Below are positions 1 through 13,466 of a stretch of DNA of 64,000 nucleotides, piece after piece. The stretch covers positions 14,919,237 to 14,983,236 of the forward strand of contig OX388307.1 in NCBI GenBank assembly GCA_947579605.1. Reading direction: 5' to 3'. This DNA is from Athripsodes cinereus. Taxonomy: Eukaryota > Arthropoda > Insecta > Trichoptera > Leptoceridae. The notes under the pieces were generated by a model. It searched no databases and was not told the DNA's origin. It saw only the letters and a program-made list of their open reading frames with translations. The position numbers and the translations under genes were made by a program. Every line of letters starts with the position of its first letter. Position 1 is the stretch's first letter.

Positions 1-559
1 ATTATAATATTTTGGATAAAATTAACATGTACTTATCCTACTCTAATTTTTGATTAAACATGCGTTTTCTCACCAGAGTGTAAAGTTTGACTAGTTATAG
101 AAAAATAAGGACTGCTTTAAATTCTATTGCATTGCTTCTGAGGATTTTAAAATATCTCCCAAAATAAGAAGTACCAATGATATTATTGTTCGCTTCTATC
201 TGAAGTAATGTTAAGAACAAGAGAAATTTTCATTTTTAGATTATTGTAGTTTTGAAGCACTATTTAGTAAATTTTTCAATTGCTATCATACTATTCTGTT
301 ATCTTCCAGGGTTTTATGAGGAAATATTCAATATGAAGTATGAGAGACGTGTAACAGAAATGTAAGTCTTTGACAGAAATGAGGAAAGTTTAAGGAACGG
401 ATTAAATATTTAACTTCAAGGAATAGGTGGACAGATATATTATCTGATATATACAAGGTAACATAACATATTAAGACAATTCACACAGACCAAGCTAGTC
501 CCAAACTAAGAAATGAATCTTGAATTATGGGTATTAACACGACGATACACATATATACA

Positions 560-706
560 AATGCACTACACACATATACATGTGACACCCAAACCCAGGA
601 CAGTTTGAAAAAGGTCGTTCTTCATTTTGCCCTGGCCGGGAATCGAACCCGGGACCTCGTGATTCAATGGCAAGAGCGTTAGCCTCTGCGCCACACCGGT
701 CGTCGG
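560..706 (-). repeat. tRNA-derived SINE
   Basis: On the minus strand, a tRNA-like head from about 706: GTGTGGCGCAGAGGCTAACG (box A type), then GGGTTCGATTCCCGG (box B with its stem). A non-tRNA body with 'ctgggtttgggtgtcac' follows. The acceptor ends do not pair, so it is not a functional tRNA. Confidence 0.75.
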
Positions 707-1390
707 TAGGTACTTAGTATCAATTAATTATTAGTTCTCGTTTTGGAGATCACATAGTTTTAAAATGTTGAATTGTGCACAGAGGACAGTCATTTTTAAA
801 AAAGATAGGTACGTAATGAGTTATTAGAAAGATATATGGCAAAATAAATTTAGTGATTACACGATGCACAGAAGACAGAATGCAAAAAAGCAAATAGTAG
901 ATATATTGCTACTATCACCTGATGGTCATTTCTACAATCAAGTGTCAACAGTGACAAGTGACAAAATGTCTATTAACATTAGGTAAGTAAAGAGATGGTG
1001 CAATGTAACAGCTATTGTAGATTTTATTATTAAATACTTTCTTAACCACGTCAACCCGTAACAGATATTCTTTTATTATTTTTTAAGTACTTCCTACGTT
1101 ATTACACATATTTTAGATGTATTTTGTACAAATATTCCAATTGTATTTTGTCATGTAGATATTTGCTTTGCATTGTTCTGTTACCCATGTTAAAGAATTA
1201 AAGTCATAGTGTTTTGGTAGTAAACTTCTGCATAATTGCGAAAAGACTAAAAAAAGTAATAAGTATATAACTACATTTACTGTGTCGGTGTAAATTACAT
1301 AATGATATTAAAAAAACAAATGTTTTTTTCTACTAAATATATGTTTATTATTTAGAGAGACGACGCTCGTCATTAAGAACATTGTCAATT

Positions 1391-1637
1391 GCGGCGTACA
1401 GACAGCTGGATGCGAACGTCAATCATCAATCAACAAGCAAAAATCTCAAATCTTACGGTGACAATTCGGAGCATTCTCCGAAGAAATATTCGAATTAATG
1501 CCTTCGCTACGTCTTATGGACGGGTAACGAAGGCATTCATTCGAATATTTCTTCGGAGAATGCTCCGAATTGTCGCCGAACGTTTTAAGATTTTTGCTTG
1601 ATGATTGACGTTCGCATCCAGCTGTCTGTACGCCGCC
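1391..1637. mobile_element. Hairpin MITE of the 'aacgtcaatcatcaatc' family, copy 1
   Basis: Inverted arms of about 110 bases around a centre near 1515. The outer ends read GCGGCGTACAGACAGCTGGATG. It shares inner blocks 'aacgtcaatcatcaatc', 'ttcggagcattctccgaagaaatattcga' (in parts) and 'acgaaggcattcat' with the two elements at 38331-38722. Short open frames here are by-products of the arms. Confidence 0.8.
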
Positions 1638-1779
1638 AATCATGACGAATATTAAAATGGACAGTATTATAAGATGAAAGACGTCTTTCTCAATAAAAAA
1701 AAACATACCGATTGTGGAAAAAAAACATTTGTTTTTTATTTTCATTACATAACAATAATAACATAGGCAATTTGTATTT

Positions 1780-1850
1780 AGCGCCGTTTAATGATCCGTG
1801 ACCATCTCAAGGGTGCCGTGACTTTTCCTGAAAAGCAATGTTTTCAGCAT
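1780..1850 (-). repeat. CR1/Jockey-like 3' end fragment
   Basis: 'gcgccgtttaatgatccgtg' and 'atctcaagggtgccgtga' then 'tttcctgaaaagcaatg', close to the 55891 copy. Confidence 0.55.
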
Positions 1851-3410
1851 ACCTACATAGGAACATAGACATCGAAGATAAACATAGATACCTGTAATTT
1901 GTCCTTGTTAACGTATTAAATGTAATATATATTCTATTTTATGACGTATTTTATTTTTGAACAGTAGGTACATGCGACGTAATAATTACAAATATTATCA
2001 ATAATTGATACTAAAAATAAGTAGACAAAAATTAAGATAACACCGAATAAGTATCAAATGGGTATCTATTTTTACATAAGCAGTAAAATTGCGCGAGATA
2101 TAAAATTAATTAAACAATAATATAGGTAATGATTTCACATTATATATACTTAATATTATTTCTTTAATCAAAACCAAAGGGTGACAAATAATAGTACCTA
2201 TAGTGCCTACGCATATTATAGTTTACACTTTAGGTGGATGCATGCCATCATAAAAAGTTTTGATAATTATTATTATACAAAGTAGGATGATCACAGAATT
2301 CAAAACGTATTTTGTACATGGTAAAAAAAATGACAGAGGAGTGACTACCGTGAAGAGCTGAGAGAAGGCATCAGGGTATACATAACATAGTCTGAATATC
2401 GTAGGAAGGAAGTGGATACAAAATATACAAAACAGAAAAGAGTGGAACGACAAAGGGTAGGTGGATGTCCTAAAATGTATCCACAGTAGTTAAAGAAGAA
2501 GAAACTTTTGTAACATTATGAGTCATAATATTTACTTCTAGTCATATTATTGCGGTTATAAAAATACATAATATTAATTGATTTGGACAGATAGTATATT
2601 TTATATTATATTTTATTGAATTTTTACCTTCTTCCGAATTCTCCACAAGTACAAAAGCAGTTTTTTTATATCCAAAAACACGAAATTTTAGTCCTATAAT
2701 GGTGGTAGCTTTTTACACTCTTGTAATAATATCACATCAAAACAAAAACATTAAAAAAATCCGGTCGCATCAACCGGTTTTTTCTGCAAAAGCGTCCGAA
2801 AATATTTTACAGATAAGTTAAATATCAACTTAGATTAAAACACACGGAGCGAATGCAACACACCTCCACAACACTCCACGTTCTCAGCACAACTGGATTG
2901 AATGATAATATATTATTATATTGAGATACACAATAGGCTATAGGTATAATAATATGATTTCCACGCCGAGCAAAACCACGCCGGTATAACTGACAGTTGT
3001 AGACTTGAATAAGTAAGACCCTGTGGTTATGGTTAACATTTATGTATTATGTACCAAATGTACCTACCTATCATAATAATATTCTTGATAGGTACTTAGG
3101 TATTACAAACTTTGTGTGATTTTAAGATAGTAAATATAATATTTATACATCTATAGAGCAGAAATGAGTATAGCATATTATTCTTCTCAAATGCTGTATC
3201 CACTGATTATCCCAAAGATCAAGATCATCCGAATTTTTAAGTAAGTTGGTATGTAGATGTAGGAATACCTCTTCAAGAAGATTTGGTAACTTTTATACTA
3301 TACATACCTATTTACAAAAAAGAATCCTTTTCATGTTCAAAAATATTTCAAATTGTCTTCGAAATATTATAGGAGGTAAGTACATCCTTCATATCATAAT
3401 ATTATGCATT
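1850..3410. other. Non-coding AT-rich stretch, nothing recognised
   Basis: Only short frames interrupted by stops, with TACCTA and ATT microsatellites. Stretches 1-540 and 710-1390 are alike. Confidence 0.5.
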
Positions 3411-3414
3411 TCAT

Positions 3415-3867
3415 TACGTCCATTAGAACCTTACTAAAGCCTTTGTATGGAGCATTCTGCTTTATGGTTGTGAGACATGGACCATCAGCAAGAGTGAAAG
3501 CGGACGGTTGGCGGCCTTTGAGATGTGGTGCTACAGACGCATGCTCAAGATCCATTGGTCGGAGCACGTCGAAAATGAAGAAGTATTAACCAGGGTAGGC
3601 GAAAAAAGGCAACTCCTTAAGAGAATCAGCCAACAACGAGCTAACTGGATTGGCCACAACATCAGGCATCCAGGACTACTCATCGCCATCGCAGAGGGTA
3701 AGACCGAGGGGACAAATGGCAGAGGCCGACCAAGAGACGCATATATGGACCAACTGAAGAGAGACATGAACTGTGACTCATACGTAGGGCTAAAAAGACT
3801 GGCTGAGAATAGAGACGAATGGAGAAGAAAAACCAAACTCGTTGCAGACCAATCCAGTGGATTGTAA
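3415..3867 (+). pseudogene. Non-LTR retrotransposon ORF2 3' fragment (RTE-like)
   Basis: Open from 3433 to TAA at 3867: FVWSILLYGCETWTI, then FEMWCYRRMLKIHW, ANWIGHNIRH, GRGRPRDAYMDQLKRDM and a charged tail. The order LLYGCETW...RRML...WxGHxxR...GRGRPR is the C-terminal region of RTE-type reverse transcriptase proteins. 5'-truncated; the catalytic palm is absent. The surviving frame suggests a fairly young copy. Confidence 0.75.
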
Positions 3868-4849
3868 CTCATTATATATATATACATTACGTCATGGTCT
3901 GAAATAGAGTGTCCATTAATCCTAAATATCATCCGAATAAAGTACCTACTACCTACCCACCTACCTACATTACATTTACTATTTATTATCTAATGAATTG
4001 TGATTTGATTCATCGATTACTATGAATTTTAGTGGTTACTTTACATTTTTTCTAAATATTGTATAATATCAGTATGTATAACATATCACTGTATGTATGT
4101 AGACGTCCTGGCAGTCCTGGCACGCAGGCCAGGTAAGAAACAGGTAAGGCAAGCATGTATCTATTATAATTTATTATGAAACCAATAGACCTATAGATAG
4201 TATAGATATTATCACGTGTTGAATATATGATATTGTATGATAAATATTATTATATTATGGTATGTAAAGGATATTATAGGTATTATCAGATTTGTGGGCA
4301 GTTTATCGAATTGTCGTCATTATTATGAGTGCTATGACCAGACTATGCAAAATGCCTTGTTGTGGTACAAGCTGTTGTGAATGGTGACTCATAGAACATA
4401 ATAAGGTAGGTAGGTAGTCGCATTGACACGAGGGATATTTTATTATTATTATCATCGTCATTATATTTCTAGACATAGCGTTTTGTTCATTCATAATATA
4501 CCTATAATAAAAACAGAGGTAGGTATACTTATGTTCATATACTTATAATCAAAATAATCTTATGTAGGTATGTGTTAGATACTATTTATTACAAGTAATA
4601 TGTAGATATATCCTTTCTTCCTGGTACGACTTTGTGTTAAATGTCAAAGATTGGCTTACAGCCAAACACCTCGGTGTTATTGTGTTTCAATTTAGGTAGA
4701 GTTTTATTTATGTAATAGAAATACGGAATGCTTTTTGAGGTGATTGATAAAGAATTAATCAGAACTTGTTATTTGATAATTTTGTACTTGAATAGGTCAA
4801 ACTGTGTTTTAGGTAAAATATATGTAAAGATATTTTTAGGAGGTAACAC

Positions 4850-5050
4850 AGGGTCTTTCTTACTCAGGGCTTCTCTTACACTGGGTCTTTCTTACTCGCA
4901 GGACCCGTCATTTGGAACCGACTCCCCGAGGACCTCCGTAAAAACCAGCCGATTACAACATTCGGGAGCAAGCTGAAGACTTCGCTCTTCCAACATAGTT
5001 TCCCGCGCCCTTGAGATGGATGCTCCATTAAACGGCGCCGAATAAATCAT
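4850..5050 (+). pseudogene. CR1/Jockey-like ORF2 end with the 'cgccgtttaatgg' 3' module
   Basis: Reads GPVIWNRLPEDLRKNQPITT, F-GSKLKTSLFQHSFPRP and stop, the 'WNxLPxxLR' C terminus of CR1/Jockey-type proteins. Then 'ccattaaacggcgccgaataaa'. Related 3' ends occur at 1781, 6438, 13935, 25694, 44059 and 55891 on the minus strand. Confidence 0.65.
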
Positions 5051-5600
5051 CCAACATAATAATCAGGTGCTTCTTACTGAAAAAGTATAAAGGAGTTGAA
5101 TATGAAAAAAAATTGAGTCATGTAAAGTTCCATTTGTACCTATTCAAAATTGGCATATAAATATGAATATTTCATTGATTGAATGACAAAATTATAATAA
5201 TACATATTAATATTATTAAAATAATTCATATTAACAAAGTTATTAAAATGAGAATTAAAAAAAATAAAATAATTAGTTCAACAAAGTCGATTATCATGTG
5301 ACAATATTAGCATTTGTATGCTAGATTATAACTTAAAATAATATAGTATATACAAGTAAGTAATTGATAAATGAAAGGTTGAAATTGCAAACCAATCACT
5401 TAATCACGATCTCAGTCAAAAAATGTCACAATAACTATGTATCAGATAAATTAACATTTAACAACTTACTTAGTCATGAACTACTCTAAATACATATAAG
5501 ATAAAGTATGGGAATTAATTAACATATATAGATAAATAAATTTATTAATTATTATTTGATTATGCATATTACATTATAAAATATAAAATATATATAAAAT

Positions 5601-5785
5601 CGTCGGTAGCCTGGAGGTAGAGTCTCGGCCTTCAGAACAAGGGGTCCGTGGTTCGATCCCAGGTGCCGGCAAACTCCCCTTTCACGACACAAGCTTTTAG
5701 CTTAGTGTGTAAGGTGTATAAGGTTGTATTTGGGTTTATAACAAAACCCAGATATATCTTTTTAAAAAAAAAAAAAAAAAAAAAA
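5601..5785 (+). repeat. tRNA-derived SINE with poly(A) tail
   Basis: Box A-like 'tagcctggaggtagag', box B 'ggttcgatccc', then the body 'tgccggcaaactcccctttc', 'acgacacaagcttttagc' and 'ggttgtatttgggtt', ending in a run of about 20 A. Two more copies lie at 34275-34436 and 34851-34990. Confidence 0.85.
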
Positions 5786-6429
5786 TGCCTTTCAATCAAG
5801 TAGCTAGTGATAATAAGTTCACTTGATTGGTTGGAATAGATGACAATTTATTCTTAAATTTTAATTTGACAGATCGTTAAGAATATTACCTGATGTAGTT
5901 GTATGGTTCTCAGATTATTGAATTTGAAATTTTATTATTTTACAGTGGAATTTTTTTTTAACACCAATGATAGTGAAAGGATATATAATTATTCAGCAAT
6001 AATAATTGGAATTGAGTCACATATATACCGATTTCGATTTTCCATATTAAATTTTACAAACGAGCAAATCCTACGCAACTCCATTGTGTATTGATTGTCA
6101 GAATTACGTTTCTGATGTTGAAATTATTTATTGGTTGGTAATATAAATATGAAATACCTATTTTGTGGCTATTGTTGAACGTCAAAACAATAATATCAAA
6201 TGTAGACACGTATAAAAATATAAATTAAATCATATAAAACGTTTACATTTATTATTCATCTCAATGATTTTTATATAGATTCGGAATCAAGTGGGTACGG
6301 AATACTCCCTAGGTATTTATTGATACTGTACACAAATAGGCACTAGTGCTACCCTTAAATAGACGCGAAACCTGAATTCGGAATCTATATTTACACGACA
6401 TGTATGTATGTAAGCCGGATAATTTATTC

Positions 6430-6712
6430 GGCGCCGTTTAATGGAGCATCCATCTTAAGGGCGTGAGAAACTGTGTTGGAAGAGCGACGTTATCAATTCT
6501 ATGTTCTACATTTGCTGCACACCCTCCATATTTGTGGATATTGAAGGGGTTGCCGCATTTGGGTTTTCAAATGATAGGTGGAAGTATTCACTATTTTTTC
6601 AGCTGATTTTTTAACCATTGTCTTCTAATAGTCATATCCATGTTTCTAAGGTGTTTTCATCATAAGAGCTATCTGATATCAGCATTACATCATCCGCATA
6701 AAGGAACGTCTA
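6430..6712 (-). pseudogene. Non-LTR fragments including a YADD reverse transcriptase motif
   Basis: Minus-strand reading of 6710-6520 gives TFLYADDVMLISDSSYDENT, the catalytic palm motif, followed by degenerate sequence. 6480-6430 is a copy of the separate 'cgccgtttaatgg' 3' module. These may be two insertions side by side. Confidence 0.6.
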
Positions 6713-7547
6713 GAAATTAAAAATGAAATAAGATTTCATTAATTGTATCGGCATTAACTTTGTAACACTTCATTTTAAATTATCAAATAAAATAAAACAA
6801 ACATTTATTTTATTTTATATGATAATTTGAAATTAGATTTTTTATTGATTATGAGTAGGTAAACATAATATAACAATTTAGCTCTAAAAGGATTTAGAAG
6901 GTTGGATTAATTAGAAACTGGGTTAGTATTCTGCAGTAGATATAGGAAGGCATAGTATGATGATCTATATTAAAATATTGTTTTACATATATGAAGTATG
7001 TTTATTTCAGTCTCACTGTTATGTGTGAGTAACAATGAATAAGTGTTACAAATTTTAAACAATTAATATCGATGTTATTTATTTATTATGTATTGGAATA
7101 CTATGGTCAGTTGATTTGGTAAAATGCACGTAATGTCCTTGTAATATATTATATTTAGGCATATTATACTCCAGACACCTACACACACAATATGCTAAAA
7201 GTATTCCTAAACAATAACAATAATTTACTGAATATTCATTTTATTGATGGAGGCCAATATTCTGTTGTTATGTAAAACAAAATTATTACTACACTTAAAC
7301 CAATGTAATGAATACATAAATATAGGTACTTACAGCTAATTTTATTCAATATACGAAAAGTCACTTACATTACTACTTATCTACTTAGGTAAATAAATAT
7401 TTACTAATCACAATCTGAGTGTATTTGAAAAATATGTATGACAACTTGACAACTAATAGGTTTTCGAGATTCAAGTATAGCAACTTGGATACGACTGGAT
7501 ATTAATGTAAATAAGCACTAGGAAGATAATACTTTTCTCCTTCTTAT

Positions 7548-7612
7548 ACTATACCCTCACGCCGTATCCCAAGTGGGATAGGCAGAGAGGACGGAGCGCC
7601 ACCTTCCTTAAA
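7548..7612 (-). repeat. Very short 3' end of the RTE-like family
   Basis: 'ggcagagaggacggagcgcc' preceded by 'ccgtatcccaagtgggata' on the plus strand equals the antisense of the WRSVLSAYP...end seen in the other copies. Confidence 0.55.
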
Positions 7613-9115
7613 TAACATGCAGTCCCTCTTTTTGTAATAAAATATACGACTTAAAATTTGCTCTCATCTGCGAAAAGTTTTTACGCGATATTTTATAGTG
7701 TGTATTCGTATTTCTTTCTTTTAGGCTTCACTATACATTAATTATACCAACAACCAAATAGACAGTAGGTACTTCTATTCTATGTTTGTACGTACTAGTA
7801 GGCATAATGTATAATTCTATATGACACCTACACGTTAATATTGAAGTTATAGAGTGCGAATATTAATAATTATTATATTTTATTGTAATAATTGTTATAT
7901 TTTAATTTCATAGTTGGATTGATATGTTTATTTTTAGACATAATTTGCTTGTTATTTAGACATTATTATTATAATAATATATGACACTTTACAATATTCA
8001 CTGAAGGCACGCCTCCGACAATTTACCCATATTCATTTGCCTTTGAGAAAGGAATATTTAATACAATTGTATTATCCTTGGATGATGTTGTGATTGTATA
8101 TTGCTCGTTGGGAAATAATAATCGTGAAATAACAAGAAATTATTTTAGGTATAATGAAATCGCGCACGCCTATACACGTTGAAGAAAATATCACGTAATA
8201 AATTTACACTCAAAAACATCTACAAAAATACTCCGAATATAGGTATACCGTAAGAATGGTATATAATATTATCTAGGTACATCATTCATCAGAAATTTCG
8301 TGTTTAAGAGAAGATGTCAATTTATTCAGTTTAAAATTAATAAGCATGAAATGGTTGGTTGACATAAAATGCTCGACGTAAGTCGAACATACTGGTTTGA
8401 AACAGAAATTGATGGGATTGGTGACTGTGTGAAGTGTGCTTGATCCGGCCTAGACCGATTCATAAGCATCGGTACGCCTATCCCATTTCCTCCTATCGTG
8501 TTTGCACAATGTGTCAGTTGTGTGGAGGAGTAATATTTTTAAAAACCGAAAGGATTTATCTAATATCCATTTATCCAGGGCCCAATCTAGGTAGTTATTA
8601 GCCGCTCCATCTTACTCGAATTTCCCTACCATGGTATTGTTGATTAATTTTCCAAGCGAGGACTGAGAATTATTTTGTTTTTTATGTCTCCATATTTCAA
8701 ATTTTGTGTAATTTGCCTCACATTTACAATTTTTACTCTTCCTTCCTCCCTCTCCACCCAGGAATTTATTTTTTTCGCCGCTCATTTAGGGCGCTCTCCC
8801 GGCTCACGTCCTCCCAGATCAGGATTTGATAAAAAAAAATAGTAGGTTGATATTTATGATGTATTTAGGATGTTGATATGATATCCTGAATTAGATTCAA
8901 ATAACATTGTAAGCATATTGGCTCCTATTTATGATGTATGTAATGACAATGCAGTACAGAGCAGGAAGTATTGCTAGAGAAATAATTAGGAAATCCATGA
9001 GTAGAAATATGAATGAGTATGTTGATGTATGTATTATTTTAAATTACTATGTAATGATCGACGAGACATAAGTGTATAGTGTACTCGTATAATAATGCAA
9101 AATGATCCTATACAT

Positions 9116-9392
9116 CAGGGGTCGGCAACCTTTTAGCTGTGGTGTGCCAAGCCACTATACCAATATGATTCAGGGTGCCGCCTCAATTCTAAATTATATA
9201 ATGAGGTTCTAGAGGAGAAGAATTTTATATCAAATTTATCTTTTAAACATATTTATTAAAAAATAACATAAAATTCTAACATAAATTAATTTTTTTTAAT
9301 GCGAACCTTGTCCCTGATTACTTTGTAGAGTGCCATTCAGAACCCCATCGCGTGCCAAGCCTGGCACGCGTGCCATAGGTTGCCGACGCCTG
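9116..9392. mobile_element. hAT MITE (277 bp) with 8-bp target duplication
   Basis: Inverted ends CAGGGGTCGGCAACCT / AGGTTGCCGACGCCTG and direct flanks ctatacat at 9108-9115 and 9393-9400. Internal inverted pieces 'gtgccaagcc' and 'tggcacgcgtgcca' occur near the ends. No coding capacity. Confidence 0.92.
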
Positions 9393-9399
9393 CTATACA

Positions 9400-12300
9400 T
9401 GCACATTAGTAATTCAAATTTAATTGTATTTAAATAGAAGAAGGTATGTCATTGTTCTAGGAGTACTATTAGAATATTTTGTAAACTTTAAGGTATTTTA
9501 ATCTTTGTTTCTTATGATTAATTGATGAGATATTGAAAATAAAAAATAAAAATATGCTTTCAAATAAAAAGTCATGAAAAAAATCCGTTATGTACTTAAA
9601 AATATTATTAGAAAAACACTTATTATTGAAGTCACATCTCAATAATCTGTGTTATGTCAATATAATGAATATCAATTACCTTGACATTGATAGTTGGAAT
9701 TAATCAAATGGTCATTTATTAAACTTTCTAAATGTATCAATATTCACATCACAGAAGTGGGCACATTGCGGATTATAGAAGTGTGTTTTTGTATTGGCAT
9801 GATACAATATTTGAATTTCAAGTGTCACCTCTTTACTACCAACACTCTACTAACACCGATATTATTACCATACACCATAATAATAATTGCATAGCACATC
9901 TAATTTTGTAAGTGTGCTCTTTTTATTTATTGAGCATGACTTCGCGCAATTAAATGCTAAGAGAAATTAAACAATCAGGAAATGGGTACAAAGATAAACT
10001 ATAAAGCGTAAATCTCACCTTTAATAATTATCTTCAAACATAGGTACATATTATTTCCGTTGAGGTTATAATGCTATTTTAAAATATTATGTCTTGTAAC
10101 TTGTAAGAGATGTAGGAACATTTTATGTAATGGAGTGACACTTAGTTCTTATAGTATGATGAACGTGTTAATTAAACAAGAGCATAATAATTATCTACAC
10201 GATGCTTAATAACAGTTATTATACTTCCCTAACTTAAGTTGTCGCTATGTTAGTAATGTCTAGATATTATGTACGTGACTGTTTAATAACACTAGAGTAG
10301 TACTCTGAAAACTATTATAGTTTGTTCTTTAGCAGTGAAATGATAACAAAAGTTTTCTGTTCTACTGTTTTAGTTGTGTATTAGTGCGGCTATATCCACT
10401 AATCACGAGTATTTTACGCTGATACTACATATATTAGGTAGATATTATTATTATTATTTTCTGTTTCTGCGACAAAAGTTATTTCATGTCAGACTAGTAC
10501 AACAGAATGCGAGTCTGTATTTAGAAGACATTCATATGTTAATCACGCCTTGTTATAATTATTATAATTTATGACGACAGTATCTACTCGTATGTATAGT
10601 TATGCAAGAAGAAGAATATGTTATTATGTATTCAGGGTTGTTACTACATAATAGAGAAATTAACTAAAAAAAATGTTAAATAAGTCTGTTGAAGCATTTA
10701 TCATAATTAGTAGATGTTTGTTTTATAATTATATCTAATCATTATTGTGAAAATATGTTTAAATAAATAAATAAATAAATTATACTTTATCTCATTGCAA
10801 AGAAGAATATAAAAAGATAATATAGGTCGGTACTTCAAAAATATCTTGTATTTTTTTCAGTCAGCGATCAGTAATTAAATAACCAATAAAACGTTGGAAA
10901 GGGGTAGAAGGATGGTAGGTTGTCCAAGAAGCTGAGATGGACAACTATAAAACATGTGTGTTGAAAGACTTAGTTTGGAGTGACAAGAGATCCTGGAAGC
11001 AGAAATAGACAGAGTCACTGAAGGATTTACGTAATCATGAGGGAACCTCGACTAAAGTAGGAAAAAGGGAAGAACATTATGTAGGTATAAAATATTCAAT
11101 TCAGCGAAACATTTCGAAGCAAGGATGTGAAGGAACTTGTGGCGCTTTATGATCCGCGTAATATTATTACGTAACAAGAACTACATAATTATATATATAT
11201 ATATATATATGTATGTATCTATGTAGTAGATAGTAGATACTGAGCTTGAGATAGAGGAGGTAGGTACATATTGAGATGTAAGCTTTCAATACAAGATAGA
11301 ACTAGTCACATTGTATATGTGCCTACCTAATCTAGACTAGACTAGAAGCATGCTGAAGTAACGATAAGTAATCATACTAGCTTTAAATCCGATATCTTTT
11401 AGAAAGTAATCGAGAAATTTATTAGAAACGCCATAAACATCATAAGCAAAATTATATTTTTTTATGCCAAATCGGACCTAAGCCAAAATGAAAATATTTT
11501 GTCAAACCGATATTCAGAATAAGAGTAATGGGTTGTTCGCGTGTAATACTAAACTTAAGCTTGCTGAAATTGTAAAATTTGTATAAATTACTAAATCTAT
11601 GACTTTTGTGAGGTCTTTTTACTTAGTCTTTCTGGTATAACAGAGGTGTCCATAGACGATATTTATATTAAAGTATTTATTTATTTATATTTAAACATAC
11701 ATGCGTATTTTCGAACAGACACAAACATTTTCCTGGGATTATATACCTACGATTACTTTATGTCTATGGCACTGTGTTATGGAAGTTTAGTACCTACGTA
11801 ATACACTTTATTGTTATTACAACATGCACACGCACACACACATCACAATATGCAGTGCAGCGTAGTGTAGAGCATTACTGTGTTGTAGTTAGTAGTAGGA
11901 ATATATGATTATTATGGGCAATGGCATTGACTCTCTGTATGTAGAGTGCAGATGAGGAACCGGTTGCAGTGGTGCGACTCCAAGACGATAAAGTTGCCGG
12001 TTTATAATCAAAATAATATGCCTACATAAGGACGGTGTTAACCAACAATGTGTCGTGTCAGAAAAAAATGAGTTAGTACCATAACTTATGGTGTCTGTAG
12101 TCAAGGATGTACCCAGGAATTCTAGGAACGGAACTGTTAATGAATCTATTTTTACTCCTTGGTTTTCACGATCAGATGGTTTTAAGGAAATACTCAAATT
12201 TTCAAATTTCCACCCCTCCCGTCTTACCAGTCACAAAGTTTCATTTTGGTATAGGAATTTGAAATATTTAGCGACCTTCTCATTTTTTTGTATTTTCGTA

Positions 12301-13245
12301 CTGTGTAGAGCCACCCTCAACATAAAATTATTAAATAGGTATGAGGTATGTAAGATAAAAACAATAGTTTAAAAACCATTTCACCTTAAAAGTTATTTTA
12401 TAACAACAACACATGTTACTTCCATATATTTTCATTCACACTTAGGTGTGTATGATGGTCAATCATCCAAGAACTGTCAGCGCCCTTTGTTGCTTAATTT
12501 TGGTGACCAGACGAGAAAGTGGGTCCATTCCTAAACGCTCTGTGAGGTACGTACCTCTGTCTGATGTGTCTTAATACATTGTTGCATAGTACCATCTTTA
12601 TTAATGCAGGGTGCTTGACCACTAAAGATTACATCATCCAGAAGTTTAAGAAGATTATCCCCTTTATCAATCAATCATAATACATTATAGGTAATTTTTG
12701 TGGCGGTCCTAGCTTTCCCGGGCAAAGGTATTTTGCAAGATCCTTGAAGAATTCTTCTACCCGGCGGCCTACATTTGCGTCCATTTGTTTATATGTACAT
12801 AGTTATGTTTATTATTACATTATTATGTAGTCACTCTTTAAGACAAATAGAGTGACTTACAGTGATATTAATCAGCCCTTGCATCTATGTATAATTATGA
12901 TCATAATTCCAAAACATAACATGATGACGAAAGCAAGTACTTACATCGAAGGGTTCGTAAAAGGAATTCTCGTTCTTAGCTAGGATACAATGTCTTAAAA
13001 CCTATACAAGTCTATAATAATATATCTATAAACCCTAATGAAAAGTTGATTCCACATTCCTATGACCAAGCTAAGCTATATTTTATACGCTAGTAATATG
13101 TGGATGATTTAACAGGCAAATATCTAATTTATTTATATCATATTGTACATAGGTAGGTATACATTATCTATTGATTTTAATATATTTTAAATGGCAGGAT
13201 AAGGAAAAGATACGTGAAAATAATAATTTAAAAATATTGTAGATA
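9400..13245. other. Non-coding stretch with degenerate repeats
   Basis: 10888-11060 looks like a decayed RTE-like 3' end (a reading like 'GRRMVGCPRS'). 10758-10782 is an (aaat)n tail and 11193-11210 an (at)n run. 12430-12560 read on the minus strand gives ERLGMDPLSRLVTKIKQQRA, of unknown origin. No gene supported. Confidence 0.4.
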
Positions 13246-13247
13246 CA

Positions 13248-13466
13248 TTGAAAAAAACACAATATGTAGTTAACTTCCAAATGACTTTATTAACTTCGCG
13301 TACTAGTATTCGGAGACTCTCGTCTCCATCATCAGGCGATTAGTAAAAAAGTGATAAGTTCACTTTTTTACTAATCGCCTGATGATGGAGACGAGAGTCT
13401 CCGAATACTAGTACGCGAAGTTAATAAAGTCATTTGCAAGTTAACTCCATATTGTGTTTTTTTCAA
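13248..13466. mobile_element. Foldback element with about 100-bp inverted arms
   Basis: Starts ttgaaaaaaacacaatatg and ends with its complement. The inner arms (13281-13344 and 13370-13433) are perfect complements around a short 'agtgataagttca' centre. The right flank (13467-13515, 'cttgaaatggacttccaac') recurs inverted next to the related element at 61962, so the true element may extend further. No coding sequence. Confidence 0.8.

Noticed and set aside
1389..1745. Overlapping small frames on both strands
   Set aside because: Produced by the arms of the hairpin MITE.
5601..5675. tRNA-like sequence with box A and box B
   Set aside because: The acceptor arms do not pair and a SINE body with poly(A) follows; repeated elsewhere with the same body.
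12430..12560. Possible conserved peptide on the minus strand
   Set aside because: About 40 open codons only, no recognisable family, no splice sites.
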